From assembly GCF_000150275.1 (NCBI RefSeq), contig NW_002060949.1, forward strand, positions 519,861 through 583,860: a DNA stretch of 64,000 nt, written 5' to 3'. This DNA comes from Trichoplax adhaerens. Taxonomy: Eukaryota; Placozoa; Uniplacotomia; Trichoplacea; Trichoplacidae. The translations under genes and the position numbers were made by a program. Below are positions 39,260 through 53,434 of the stretch, piece by piece. Each line of letters begins with the position of its first letter. Position 1 is the stretch's first letter. The notes beneath the pieces are model-generated. The model searched no databases and had not been told where the DNA came from. It was given only the letters and a program-made list of their open reading frames with translations.

Positions 39260-40390
39260 TTTGTTTCGGTATACAGTACTGTACACTATACAGGACAGTA
39301 CCGTCTTGTGTACAAAAGGTGTCCACTGGTTGGCAACACTATATACAGTGTGCGGTATACAGTACAGGATTGAATACAGCACTGTACCATACTGCACAAA
39401 ATCAACTTTGCAGCTAGTGTAATTTGATGTCAATCGCGGAAAGTATAGTGTACTGTTTACAGACATGCAGAACACTTGAAATGACCGGTGAAATAATCAG
39501 CCTGGACATCATACAGTACTGTACTGTAATTAGTACAGTACAGTATAGTGAAAAACCGCTTGCTGTCCCGCCTCTTTCTTTTTACTAGTCGCCGAGGTAT
39601 GGTATTGTACACTGTACAGTATACAGTGTCTATTTTGGATTTTTTCCAATTTTGGGGTCACATTGGGAGTTGGAAAAGTGACGTTTCATAGACCTCGACA
39701 GTACTGTATACTGCACACTAGTACAGTACTGTACAGTACTACATGTACTGTACAATACGTGTGACTACGGATGCATTGCCCAGTTTTAGTACTGTACTGT
39801 AGTTCGGATAATGACAGTACTGTACAGTACGAAATTGGAGTGTACTGTACAGCAATGTTGTGCAATGCAGTGAAAAGGCAACCACAACCTGCTAAAACCC
39901 GATCCAATTGTTGATTTTCTAACGCGAAACGAGTGCAATCGCAAGCACTGTATGATGTCTGTATCACCACTGAGATTCTTAAGCCGAATCCCGCCCTCGA
40001 GTCGGTTTAAGCTTGACTTTGCACATCCCTACAGTGTACACTGTACAGTACACTAGAAAGTTACAGTACTGTACAATACTGTACACTGTAAATGTAATTT
40101 TAATTTATTTTACAGTACTGCACTGTACAGTACTATACAGAAGTCAATGACCAGCTCACAGTACAGTACAATAGCAGTATTGGTGAATGCAGTCGTAGTT
40201 ATACTGTCCTGTAAAACACCATTTACACTGTTAAAATAGTAATTCCGTTTCCGTACCGTTGCGTAAAATACAGTACTGTACAGTACAGTTTCATCTACAG
40301 TAGTGTACTGTAGCTATCGTCACGACAGTACAGGGTACATTGTACAGTACACAGTGTACACTGTACAGTACACAGTACTGTGGATCATAG
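39260..40390. repeat. Palindromic (TACTG/CAGTA)n array cluster 3, between NIPBL and HMG-CoA synthase
   Basis: Strand-switching pentamer runs with GTAC-centred palindromes. Clear runs are at 39273-39302, 39345-39368, 39511-39552, 39608-39630, 39698-39756, 39788-39800, 39815-39852, 40029-40090, 40112-40135, 40268-40290 and 40325-40380. It sits in the divergent spacer between the NIPBL start (38647, minus) and the HMG-CoA synthase start (40810, plus). Open frames across it (39131-39373, 39221-39475, 39686-39970, 40303-40527) are mainly repeat translations. Confidence 0.85.
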
Positions 40391-40478
40391 CTCAACCAGC
40401 TATTGTACTGAATCTACTCGTGCTCTTTACTCTTTTATTAGGTGCACGACGTCCAGTACGGTGCTTCTACCTTCTTTT

Positions 40479-40487
40479 GTGGTGTGA
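40479..40487 (-). promoter_or_regulatory. SRE-like site TCACACCAC upstream of HMG-CoA synthase
   Basis: On the minus strand this fits the SREBP half-site consensus TCACNCCAC exactly. It lies about 320 bp before the HMG-CoA synthase ATG, and that gene is a classic SREBP target in vertebrates. A nuclear-receptor-type TGACCT half-site lies at about 40750-40755. A chance match in a 2-kb spacer is quite possible. Confidence 0.35.
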
Positions 40488-40809
40488 CCCACCTTGTGAC
40501 CTTTACAAGCAGCGATTTTGCTTTTAAGACAGGGTGGGCTGATTCGCCTGAAATCCATTTGCACAGCTGCATGCTTGAAGAAGCTGAAGGTAAAAGCTAC
40601 TGGCGGTAGGTACCCCCAAAATGGTATATTACTGCATATAGGTAGTATTGCATAGGCTAATTGTAAGCAGGCACTGTTTCAAATTGCTTTGCATTTTCTT
40701 CTACTGTAAATTGCAAGTTTATTTTATTGATTCATTTCCGATATGGCGTGACCTCAACTTATCCGATATTATCTGTCGAAAATTGTGATTAGATAAAAGC
40801 ACAAGGAAG

Positions 40810-43800
40810 ATGGCAAATAATGGCAATATTGGGCGGCCTCAAAATGTCGGTATAGTAGCGATAGAGGTATATTTTCCAAATTATTATGTCAATCAGGCAG
40901 AGTTGGAAGCACATGATGGCGTTGCTGCTGGCAAATATACCATTGGATTGGGCTTAAATAATATGGGCTTTTGTAGCGATCGTGAAGATATCAATTCCCT
41001 TTCTTTGACGGTCATGCAAAGATTAATGGAACGAAATAATCTATCGTACGATCAGATTGGACGATTAGAAGTCGGTACTGAGACCATTGTTGATAAGTCC
41101 AAGTCGACAAAAACGGTCTTGATGCAACTCTTTAAAGATAGTGGTAATAGTGAAGTAGAGGGAATCGATACAACGAATGCATGCTATGGCGGAACCAACG
41201 CCTTGTTCAACTCAATCAATTGGGTTGAAAGTAACTCTTGGGACGGTATGTTGATCAATACTCAATAGTCATGACTCGATAACCATTTACATTTTTAAAA
41301 ATATCATTTTTGAAGGAGTTTGTTTTTTGTGCGTGTGCTACACTCCAAGTTTATGGACAGGATCTATTTCCTTTTCTCACCTTTTCTACTTCATAGTCCT
41401 CGCGATCGTACAAGCACATCTCCATCGATTTTACCCACATTGCCAAATAAACTAAAATTGATATAATTAGCCATATTGCAATTTTAGTTACGGCAATAGA
41501 TCGTTTTGTCGTTCAAGGGAAAAACTACAATACCAAGCAGTAACGTAGACGTCAGCAATTGAATATTTAATGCACAGTTTGCGCACACTGGATGAGTGTT
41601 AGATCGATGCCAGAATTTTTCCATTTGGTATTTCTATTGCAAATTATAATTTTAAACATATCAGGAATGTAGCTGTTATTGATTTATAGTTATAACATTG
41701 GAAGAAGACGCACAATATAGGCCACATTGTTACACTTTACATTTTTGTTACATTTTTTTTTCCAAGGTAGATACAGTATATACTGTACTTCTAGCCTACA
41801 GGGCCATGAAGGACTAAATCACATGATAATCTAGTTTAGTAATCCATGCCAGGACTAAGGGGTACTTGGCCACTTCACGTTTGAGACATCATTTAATAAC
41901 TCGCAGGAAAGGAATGGAGTACCAGTTCGTAGTTCTTACAAATTTAACGGATAGTACGCATAGAAATTACATTGCACTGTACATTTATTTCAAATTACTA
42001 ATTTATTTACTGTCAATAATAAATCTGTTGGGATAAAATTTATACAGTATTGCCCTAATAGGGCATTGTTTAAAGTCAGCTTTAATTTAATGCACGCTAC
42101 TGTACAATACTTTACAATTTGGAGTAGTGGCACAAAGGCAGATCTCCTTATGCATCCTCATGTTGCAAATGATTACTGCTAAAAGGTTGAAGATTAGCAT
42201 GCAATGTGTAACTCACCATTCGAACAGCTCTCGCTTTGTTGTTTCCCAATCGTTCAAGCCCGATGAAAGAAAAATAAATAAAAAATATTTATATAGTGCA
42301 TACATACTAGCTAATTATGTTCTATACATATAAAGTAGCATGTAATTATAACGAAAAACTTTGAAAAGAATTTTTTTCTGCAATGACACAACAAGAGAGC
42401 AGAGCGTTAAGTTTCTTTAATTACAATTTACATATGAGTATAGCAAACTTCTCATATTACATCATACATATACTACAAAACAATATATTGCACATGGTAA
42501 ACCATCGTACACGTATTCGTATTCATAAAATTTTATACCGTGTAAGATTGAAACAATTTGCTCATTGATTGTTATCAGTTATTAACCCATCGAACAGTAG
42601 CGATATAGTCATTAAGCAGTCATGCATTGTTGTAACGATTAATATTGATGATGTCCGCGTAATAGTTTTGGATACTGAATGTCATATTGCTTGAAAATCC
42701 AGAAATGATAAGCAATCTACTGTAACTTACAGTACCCTATCTTTCAATCTATTTAAACCATCTGATTCAATATTGTCGCCAGAGGATGTCTTCATACGTA
42801 ATTCTACATCACAGCAATGACACACCTAGGTGTGCTGTTGTCATGTCAACTATTCTTAATTAGTTTATATAAGAAATTAATCCAGTACTAAACGGTTTTA
42901 ATCAATAATAATAAAACCTATATATACAGTACAGCTGATGTTCCGCAATATAAAAAACGTATACGCGTGTAACACATTTAATGCATAAAGTTAAAAAATT
43001 CAATTTTTGATCATTGATACAGTATACTGCTTGTTTTTACTTTATATAGGGCGTTATGCTGTAGTTGTATGTGGCGATATTGCGATATACTCGGTCGGCA
43101 GTGCTCGTTGTACAGGCGGTGCCGGTGCCTGCGCGATGTTGATAGGACCCGATGCCCCAGTTGTAATGGAAAGTAGTAAGTACTTTTAGTTAAGTATATT
43201 CTTCAAGCGTATTCATTCTATAAATTATACACCGTAATATAAATATGTAATGACTATCACTGATGTACGCGTTCAAAATGCCCCTGCTCAATGTTAGTAA
43301 TATATTGTGTGTTCATAAATAATCATTAAAAGTTACTGTTGTTATTGCTATGTCAAAATATGCTCTCTAAATAATATCGTTTTCTTATATTTACGCAACT
43401 GAAAGGATTAAGAGGTTCTCACATGCAGCATGTTTATGATTTCTACAAGCCAAATATGACTTCGGAATATCCAACTGTCGATGGTAAACTATCCCTAACT
43501 TGCTACACAACATCGGTAGATAAGTGCTATCAACGTTATAAGGATAAAGCTGCTACAATACTGAATAAAAAGTAAGCAAGATACACTAATTACTTTGTTA
43601 CATTACTTATTAAATATTGATGCAGAAATACTCATATATTATTATACTAAGTGATTACTGTTCCCTTCATATTCTTACAGGATAACGTTAGATACGTTTG
43701 ATAAGTTTTGTTTTCATTCACCCTTCTGTAAACTGGTTCAGAAGTCCGTCGGTAGGATAACTCTTAATGATTTCTTGATTGATCCTGAAAGATACATCGC

Positions 43801-44717
43801 AGAATTTCCTGAATTACAGAACCTGAGGTTAACATATCATTGTTTAGCCCTGTAGTAATGGTTTTTAATCCATTATTTAAAGCATAAAATAAAATAGCAA
43901 TCTATCTTTTGTACGTAGGGATGTCAAAATAGACGAAACTTATACTGATAAAAACATTGAAAAAACTTTCGTAACAGTTAGCAACAATTCTTTCAAGCAA
44001 AAAACTAAAGGATCTTTACTTTTAGCTGGCGAAGTCGGAAATATGTATACAGCATCACTTTATGGTGGATTGGCATCGCTTTTTGCTATGTAAGTGTGAT
44101 AATTGATAATAAAAACTATTATTGGAGTCCCTTCTTGAAGTCATTGCTAGTCATTAAACTCATAAAGTAGAATAGTCAAAATAAAAATTGAATCATCTCT
44201 TTATTCGAAAAAGCTAATAGCTAAGGAAAGATTTTAATTATCAAATTTTGTAATATAAAACCTAGCTCCTCTGCCGAAACATTAGCTGGTAAACGCATAG
44301 GAATGTTCTCTTATGGGTCTGGTTCTGCAGCGACTTTATACTCATTTCGTGTAGTCGATGACGCTACAAACTCTAAGCTTATAAATATCATAAACAATGC
44401 TGCTGATATCCCTGCGAGACTTGAATCACGCAAGAAGGTACTCGCAATTAATAAAATTATTGTTACATTTTTGCTTTGAATCGTGTGTAATTCTATTTTT
44501 AATTTTTATCAATAACTACATGGTATATTGATAGGTATCACCTGACGATTTCGTCAAGACTCTAGCTATTCGCGAGGACAATCATTCGTCGAACAATTAT
44601 TCACCTGTTGGTAGTACAGAGGACTTGTGTCCAGGCACTTATTACCTCGCTCACGTAGATGATATGTATAGGAGGAGGTATGAAAGAAAACCATTGCAAA
44701 ACAGCAATGGAATTTAG
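40810..44717 (+). CDS. HMGCS1: Hydroxymethylglutaryl-CoA synthase, complete
   Basis: Condenses acetyl-CoA with acetoacetyl-CoA to HMG-CoA, the committed input of the mevalonate pathway. Seven exons with compatible phases: 40810-41245, 43050-43175, 43406-43571, 43681-43827, 43919-44089, 44266-44437, 44535-44717, giving 466 residues. Catalytic residues are visible: Glu91 ([11 protein letters not shown]), Cys125 ([10 protein letters not shown]) and the His of [13 protein letters not shown], in line with human E95, C129 and H264. Other family signatures are [44 protein letters not shown] and [19 protein letters not shown]. There is no N-terminal presequence, so it is the cytosolic form. It is about 50 residues shorter than human HMGCS1, mostly in the C-terminal tail. 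Start: the first ATG, in an AAGATGGC context that also resembles a YY1 site. Intron 1 is 1.8 kb and could hold regulatory sequence. Confidence 0.97.
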
Positions 44718-46208
44718 TATATGCAAATTTAAGCAGTTAGAGTACTGATCTACTCTGAAGTGTCGTAGCTATTTTCTTTACGTAGTCTTGAAGGAATTTA
44801 TTAATTACTATTGACTGAAATGACAATGTTCCTATCGCTATTAATCGTCGTACGGTCATTTTTAACAGTAAAAGAAATGGGAACACCGGTTTGTAGTATT
44901 TAATGCCTGTTTGTGACTTTTTCACTTTTTAACTCGATTTTGGTCTTAATTTTATATCACTTTCCGTATAATTTTATAGGACTAGGCATAGAGAATTACG
45001 CGTATATTTGCTTGGTCATATTAAATGCAGTTTATTAACGTATTCTTTGATTTTCTCATTTTTATGCACTCTTTATGCACGCTTATTGATTGTATCATTC
45101 TTAATTGCTTAGTATTTTATTACATTTACAGTTTAGGCAGGTTTCCTTAAATATGTAATAGCTACTTTGGATTGTTAAGTGAATGCAGCTACTATATTCG
45201 CACTAGACATATAATTTAGGCCTTTTATTGTATTAGCAATAAAGCTCTGACTGATTTACTCTTGAATTCTAAATGTCCATTTTGTGTATCAGTCGCGACA
45301 ATAACTATAAATATTTACAATTCCTTTAATTATCATCATTGTATATATATGTTACATATGATGTAAGTACAGGAAACCGAAACGTATCATTAATTAATTG
45401 AAATATTGAATCAAAAAATTTGAAGACTGCTATCTACATTTATCGCTGAATTTTATACTCCTACACTTCGTTTTAGAAACGTGTTGTACGCGTAGTTTGC
45501 GCATCGATACAGTTACAGAACTAACACTATCAGATGACCGACCCCTTGAGAATTGATGTAGAACAAGGTAACAAACCTCAAAAAAGGTAGCTTACAATAT
45601 GTGCGTCTGTGCTTGTGTAGAGTACTTTACGTACGTAGACGGATAGTTCATGAAACATCCATGTAATCCATAAACCGAATTAACAACGTAGAAGCCATTG
45701 AATTAAACAAAATCTGGCGTGTCATAAAAAATTATATAAAATAAAATAATTATCGTGACACAGTAAAGAAAAAACATTAATTTAGAAAAAGTAATCGGGA
45801 ACATTGCACAGTACCATACGACCCATAAGTACCGTCATGGACTACAACAAAAAAAGACTTTTAGTCTATCTTTAGTAGTTCGTAGTACCGTACAAACAGT
45901 ACGAGGATCAGATATAGGCGTACCTATCTACTGGCACTTGCGCGTATGAAGTGCACTTATATCGAATCTTCTGAATTTTTAAGCTTTTTCACTACCGCAG
46001 CAAAGTGTAAATGATTACGGATGAAAGTCATAGGCAATAGAGCCAAAATTGGAACTTAAATAAAAAATTTGACATATTTTATAGATATTGTACACTATTA
46101 TATAATGTACATTTGTACAGTATGTGGCATGAAGGTAGTTCGTATCAACTAGATGTTGCTAAAACTCGATACGACTATTTATCTCGACATCAGTGATCTC
46201 AGGATTAA
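44718..46208. other. Convergent 3' spacer between HMG-CoA synthase and MYSM1
   Basis: AT-rich, with no supported gene and no dense GTAC array. A plus-strand AATAAA at 45238-45243 could serve HMG-CoA synthase. A short minus-strand frame (44737-44925) just after the stop lies in the presumed 3' UTR and has no recognisable product. Confidence 0.5.
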
Positions 46209-49200
46209 TTAATTTTCTTTGGTCTCCATACTGGCTCCACAGTCAAATATCATTCTAATGCCAGATAAGATATTTTCTCTTCGTTGATCATCAATACAGC
46301 TCATTTTTGACCTTAACGATGAAATCATCTAGACGAAAATAAAACACAGCAGACGAGTCTTTCATAATCTTGTAAAATGCGAAGTACTGATAAACCCTAG
46401 CTACTATTACGTATGGAAAGTTACCTTGTCAAGGATTAACTCATTTTCATTTTTGCAGCTTCGCTGAAGTAAATCAATGACGCTTAAAGAAATTTTTGTA
46501 CAATGAAAAACACGTTACCAACTGATTTTCATCAGAGTGTGAAAATATTGACTAAATAAAATATAGCACAGGTTTATCAGAATACATACCAACGATTATC
46601 CTTATACTTTACAATCAGGTCTTCAATGATTTGAACGTAATCGTTCTCCTCAAAGTCATTCATAGGTAGGTTGAATTGATAAGGTATTTCTGTAACAAAT
46701 GGTAAATAAAAAGTGACATGAAGTAATTTTTAAAGTCATAACAATTAATCATCAATTGTTTACAATATCTTAACTACCTAGCACCTTACATTAACTTATT
46801 ATTAATTTCTATGTCTCCAAGAATGACAGTATTAATGTATCGATAGTAAACAGTTACCAAAGTCATGCAGCTTCAAGTTCTGATTATTAACAATAACTAA
46901 TAATTGATCGTTGCACACTATCTCAAGCTGCCATTATCATTAAACTTTACTCCTCACAGCTAGAACTTACTAAGATTATCCGTTTTATCCATTTTATCTC
47001 CAATCATTAAACATGTAATACTGGATTCGTGTGTTACAAGTTGTCTATAGTATGGACTAATAATAACTCCAACGAAGGGAGCTCCACCCTGAGCAAACCA
47101 GTCCTAAATAATTTCGTATTACGACATTAATTATGCATAAAATTTAGTGCAATACTAAAATTGAATGAATTATATAATTATTGAGAGCAAACCTGATATT
47201 TTGACTGCGTTTCAATATCTCTTATGGAAGGAATAGGAGAAAAATACGGATGTGAATGATACCAACCAACTACAGAGTATCCACGGTTGCATAGTTCGGT
47301 AAAGGCTTCCGTCTGTGAAACTATCAAGGCACACAATGTGAAATATTGAAAATGAAAGTGCGTAACAAATACTAATGCAATACTTACCAGAGTCCATTTC
47401 ACACTGCACCTCCGTACTTAAGCTTTCACAAGGCTCGGCTCTCAGTATCTGAATTCGCAAGAATTTTTTATATTAAATGACCTTATTGTGTATTAGATGT
47501 ATGGTGTTATAGAGCTTCTCACCTTTAGCTCTTTTTGTTCGCAACTATATCTTCCCCCCAATAATCCAATTACTTCTGTCCCACAGAGATGAGAATGCTA
47601 CCGCAGAAAAAGCAATTAATGGCGTTTTAAGTCTGATGTCAAAACAACTGATTAAATAGGTATTTTGCAATAAAATGACTATCCGATGTGCCGGTAGCCT
47701 TACCACTTCCATGACAAGTAAAGCATCAATGCTGATAGAAACTTGGAAAGGCTAAATTTTAAGTAAAAAGTGTAAAATTATACCAAGACTCAATTGACAT
47801 GACTGTCAATGATAAAGAGTCAGATGATGATTACCTCGCTACCGCTATCAAATTTTCGACATGGAATTAAATTAAATGGATTGTAGCTACGAAAAAACTG
47901 GCTAGTTAGATCATACTCCAGAAAAATACATGCATCTTATACTTCATGTTATGCAAAATACTGTATTAATAAAAATTTCGAGTATAGTACTACAAAAATT
48001 TTGCTAGTTTACCTCTGATATGATGTGGATCGCCTAGATTTAATCCTACTATAAAATATTAACAAAAATATAAATCTGCAGCCATTAATTTTGAATTCAC
48101 AGAAACCTAAATGTTCGCAAATACTTAACACTACTTTGAAGAAATACCTTGCTCCACCTTCAGTTTCAGCTTCACTCGAATCTTTTGAAATCTGAAAAAA
48201 ATTTTCAAGAAATTTACATATAGCAGAATTAGCACAATTAAATAATCTACTAGCGATCTACCTCATAGTCTGGCATCACTGAATGTTGATCGTTATTTAC
48301 ACATTTCCCCGCAGACCTTTTTCTAAGTCTCTATTATAATATTACATAACGGTATATAGAAGCATTATCTTACAGAAATAAACCAAAATAAGGTTTATGG
48401 ATTATCCTTACATTGATGTCAAATGAAGCCAGACTATCACTATTCTCTAAAGTTTTAACATCTTTATCTGGAGAAAAAGAAAAGTAGTCTATTATACAGA
48501 TTCAAGTAAATTCCATGAATGAAGAAAGTTACTGTACTTACCTTCTAAATTAACTAATTGGCATCCGCTTCTTATATTATTTCTGCGCCGAGCTTCTATC
48601 GGAAGGAGAGCAGGTATATGTATATTGTTATGCGTATACAAAACGGTATCCAGTCATGAATATAGAAACCCTCAGCAGGTCAAAGCATTTCTAGGGAAGG
48701 TTTTTATTTTAGTTTATATTTATCCTACCTATTCCCACGTTGATTGCTCCAATTTGTTCTAAGAAACAGTGAACACGACCGATAGCATTTACATCCCCAC
48801 AATTGCGTAAACCAACACGTAGAGATGTCTTATTTAAGTAACTAGGTTGGCATTTATCCCTAAATAATTTATGCGTAACATATTTATGTTTACGTCTAAA
48901 TTACTTGAAATAATTTACGTTAATTTACAGTGTTCACAAATAGAACTCCTACTTAGATCAGCATCTATCGCAATCATACTAATCATGTGAGCTTATAAGA
49001 TCACTACATATATTCTATCGCAAATGGGTCTTACCACGCATCCAAAATATAATTTCTAATTTTTTGGTATCTTTCTGGAGTTTTTGAAGATCTGCCTAAG
49101 AAAAATTCTCTGTTCACAATTTTCTCCACTTCTTGAATACAGTTACGTTCAATTACAAAATCGTCCTAATATGTAAAAATTTAATGGATAATTAAGAATT

Positions 49201-52200
49201 GATTTATGCATGCATGTCAATGCCAATTGAAAAAGAGATGTAACATGTTAAAAATTCCGTTTACGTATCAACTATATTTTTGAAACTAATAATTTATTAC
49301 CAAATCCTGTAATTCTAGATCCTGATTTACAGAGTTGTTATCATCGCCAAAATATTTTAAACTTTGATCATTTCCTTGAGCTTCTTCACAGTTGATATCA
49401 TCAGCAGTATCAACTTTGTCTAAAATTCTGTTTCTATCTACTCGTAATTAGAAGTAGATGATTTTTAAAAGTTGTCTTAATTTATGTTGTAGCATTAGTA
49501 AAATATTTACCATTATCGAAGTCCGAAATTGGAGTTTCAATATTATCACTTTCAAGTTCGTGCGGAGAACTCGACTCGCCATCTAAAATTTCAGTTGCAG
49601 GATAGTCTTTTAGTCTAGATTCACTACATACACGGATATTGACAACACAAGCTGATTGTTCAAGATCTTCACTGTTAGTTATATCGGTGATTAGACTCTT
49701 AACTTCGGATTTGCTATCGCTCTGATTATCGAATATTTGATCATTGATTTCACTTTTAAGTTTATTGTCTCCAACATCTGTTTGGGGCTTCTCTGGTGGA
49801 CTTTGTTCATTTGCCTTAATTAATTTAAACCCGTCCCGATTAACGTATTATTATAATTATTACAACGGCGATCTAAAATTTTAGCTATTATTCTATTGAT
49901 TATTTTACGAACATCTTCGGACTCGGTCGAAACATCGCTACTTATTCCAGCTGCTTCCAGCAATTTTTCATAGACATCTTTTGAAGAGGTAGAATTTACT
50001 ATATGATAACAGAGATAGTGTAAGCGTTTATAAAACTGTGTTGTATATGTTTATTCAACTAACAAGACAAAGTATGGATTTATACCGGCAGTAAACATTG
50101 ATACTTAAATCAGAAGTTTTCGACGATAAGCAAAACAAATTCCCGTAAGTAAAAAGTTAAATAAACACTAACTCCCACTGTAATCTTCAATGTCAATTTC
50201 TTCATCACTTTCTCGAGGATCAGAAACAATTGTCGCTTTACGTTCAGCCTTCGGATTAGTTTCCTTAGTCTGATCAGATATTAATCACATGTATTTAAAT
50301 TTTAGGTATTCATGATGACAGCAGTCGTAATCGACGAATTACAGGGCTATTACCTTCCGTTTAAGGTAATATTTGCAATAATTTTTAACTTGAGTAGCCG
50401 TTCTAGAGCCAACCATCTTAGCAACTTTGGTCCAACATTTACCGTATCTTTTCTATGATGTAAATTTTAAATACTGATTGATACAATAAATGATAACTTA
50501 AACTAAACTAGTACAATCGATAGTTAAGTACTGTATATACTTACCAATCCTTCATCGAGCAATTTCCTTTCTTCTAAACTCCAGTGCTTTTTTACTGGCT
50601 GATTAGGACATCTAGAGATACATCTATCTATTAATCGCTTCAAAAGTAACAGCTTTGACTAAATACTTAAACTTACAGTTTATTGTGTGAATTTAAAGTT
50701 TGTCTTCTGCCTGAAATCAAAAAGATATTGTTTACATGCGAGAAATATCCTACTAAAATAACCTTCAGTCACTCTTCAAGACTTCTGTATTTTATTAGTA
50801 ATTTCTTTAAAATTTAAACTAGCACAGAATCTTAACTGATTTTAATATTATTTCTAAGCTAATACTTACCTTTCATTTTTTTAGAAAGAGTGTTTATGTC
50901 TCTTATTTTTATAGACTCGGAATTTTTCGATTGCCTTACTTTCTTTTTGTCTAAATATTTCCTAAAATTGTAAGGATAATATTAAAATTTTCACAAATGT
51001 AATGAGCGGTGTCATATACTTATTGTATTAAAAATAGCCTAACATAAAATTATAATATTTCTCCCAAAAGTAACTCATCAGTACCTTTCTTCCTTGATCA
51101 TTTTATCAGCTAAATATTTACTTTCTGATGTTGTACCGGTTGTATTATCAATAATCCAAGCCTGTCATAAATAGATATGTAATGAACACTTAATATGGAT
51201 AGAGTATGCGACATCATTTGCAAATATCTCCAAAGCAGGGTATAGTGCGTAATAACTCAAGACAGACAATATTTACGGGTAATAATTCTAAACTTTTGCT
51301 ATCTTGCAGTATAATAACCACACATATTTTGACGTTTTATTCGCTTTATCAATGGCCTACTCAGTCTTACAAACGAAATTGCGCAATGCAGTACAGACAT
51401 CACCGTGATAACGCACTGCCAGTGTACGATGTTGTCACCGTGCAATTTCAATCATTAAAGTTGAAAGAATGAAAATACGATAATCAAAAATCAGCATAAC
51501 ATACAGAATGACTTACAGTGTAATCCCATGATGAAAATTCTGGAAATTCAGGTAGAGGATGATTGGTGTTATCTAACAGATAATTTCTGTCAACACTACA
51601 TAAAAACAATATTCAATTATGTTACCAATTATAAATATACTTCTCCCAGCATTATAGACAGTCAATTCCTGATATACAGAGATTCATAACTCGTATAAAA
51701 GATGCACTTTCAAGAGTATTAATTAATGCCTGGTTGCATTGAATAGTAAGTCTTAAAATTTCTGGCTTATGGAGAGCAACTGATGCCTTTAATGACGACT
51801 ACTATCACGGTAAATTCAAGGCATTAAATCGCTCTGTAACTTAAGTGCAATTATGCAAAGTAATACTCCGGTAAAGAGAATTAATTAATGGGATATTAAC
51901 TGCCAGTTGCTACGTAGCGAAGATGAGAGCGTACCATACGCGCAAATTGTAGATGCCATTAGTATCATCTAGAATAGTTAGAAAATTTCGGAATAACTTG
52001 TTCGACAAGTGTGTACTTCACATAGAACAGCCCTGAGATGTACACAGCCTATTTGATATATAGATTCAAACTTTTCATACATGTAGGCACGTACGCATAT
52101 TACTGAATTTTAAGGGAATTTCAAAACTATATCATGTAATTATACGCGTATTATAAATATTAAATCATACTATTAAATCTATTCCTCTTTGCCCGAACAA

Positions 52201-52704
52201 GTTTACCCAACGCAACCTAAGTCGAATACATACGATACCTCTGTATATGAATTTATGAACCCTTCGTGACTTTATTATACTTTGACTAATCTAAAGGTTA
52301 GGTCTGAATACAGAAAATTATTCTTATTTACAGATTCATCAACATAGCGATAGATACATGATTTACAGTAGCGAGAGAGCCCGCGGAATCACTGCTTCAC
52401 TATTTTGGACAAAGGATTACGCATAGAATCTATAGCTGCAATAAAGTCAGAAAGCCATATCTCTAACAATATTCTATTTTATCGGCAAAATAAGTAAATA
52501 AAGTATTGACTGTTTAACTTACTACACAATATCCATTAGGTCTGATTAATTATCCATTCAGCTATTTGACTTTATCATCCGATTTACAAAGACTTACACA
52601 GAGTTCTCTCCACTCGGATCCTCGAAATAATTTCGGATATCCAATGAACTACTGTCTAATTCTTCAATATCAACGAGTTCTTCATCAAATTCACTGGAAT
52701 CCAT
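46209..52704 (-). CDS. MYSM1: Myb-like, SWIRM and MPN histone H2A deubiquitinase MYSM1
   Basis: A nuclear metalloprotease that removes ubiquitin from histone H2A. Domain order matches MYSM1. N-terminal exons: 52704-52598 ([15 protein letters not shown]), 51595-51517 and about 51162-51085. The SANT/Myb domain is split over about 50625-50545 ([14 protein letters not shown]) and 50455-50345 ([20 protein letters not shown]). Long acidic linker exons lie at about 50275-49510. The SWIRM domain is at about 49160-48725 ([32 protein letters not shown]). The MPN domain is at about 47595-46975. The JAMM metal site is intact: Glu in [11 protein letters not shown], then [16 protein letters not shown] with both His and the Asp. 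[15 protein letters not shown] follows. The last exon is 46328-46209, stop TAA 46211-46209. An active deubiquitinase is expected. Several middle splice sites were not fixed. Confidence 0.92.
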
Positions 52705-53036
52705 TGTGGCAGAAAGTAGAGATTATACGTTGAAAAGTTTTACAAATAAATATTACTTGTAGCCAAAGGCTTTAAATCCCTTGTAATAAGTTGATCAATG
52801 CGTGTTTACAGTAGGAGCAAGTGCCTGTATACGAGGCTAATCAGCATGCCGTCGTTTGTGTAGAGTTACTGTAATGTCCACATAAAGCAGAGAATGTTGT
52901 GTATTACAGGAATTGAACTTGGATGTTACTCTATTCCAGCATAAAGGATAGAAGAGAATTCTTAATTTCTAGCTAAATTAGCATGAACAAGTTTATGAAA
53001 TACTGGACGCAAAACTGTTGTTATCATTTCCAAAAT

Positions 53037-53102
53037 ACCTGATCCATACAGCGTTCCCTTAATGCCTCCATCTTAAGTTGTTCGATGTTTTCAATCAAGG
53101 GC
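53037..53102 (-). CDS. Orphan candidate exon, 22 codons
   Basis: On the minus strand, an acceptor (TTTAG) and a donor (CAG|GTATTT) bound 66 nt with one open frame reading PLIENIEQLKMEALRERC and four more residues, a typical amphipathic helix. It lies 330 bp upstream of the MYSM1 ATG in the same orientation. It could be an alternative 5' exon of MYSM1 (it contains ATGs), part of a small gene that I could not assemble, or chance. I do not recognise it. Confidence 0.3.
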
Positions 53103-53434
53103 TAAACCAATTAATATTATACATTGTAAAAGCCTAAGAAGGATAAAAGGTCTAATTCTTCTTTGTCCACGAATAATCAATTTTTCAAGGCTTATAGCGT
53201 AGAATTTATAATTAATACACGTTAAAGATCCATATTTTGTTTTGCAAATTATTTAGTTAGTAAATCCTCTTTGACACTGCTTGCAAGACCGAGCGCAAAT
53301 AGAGACAGACGGAGAATCCCATGTACTGTACGTAACACTCATACTAGACGTGTCTCATACCAGGGCCTCCATGACAACTTTCTCTATTAACTCCTGGTCA
53401 TACCCGATGATCGTTAACTGTTTCTATTGGAGGT

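Noticed and set aside
39131-40527. Several open frames across array cluster 3
   Set aside because: The pentamer repeat lacks stops in some frames, so it generates Tyr/Cys/Thr/Val-rich pseudo-proteins.
42127-42568. Two open frames in the first intron of HMG-CoA synthase
   Set aside because: They lie fully within the intron joining 41245 to 43050 and have AT-driven translations without domains.
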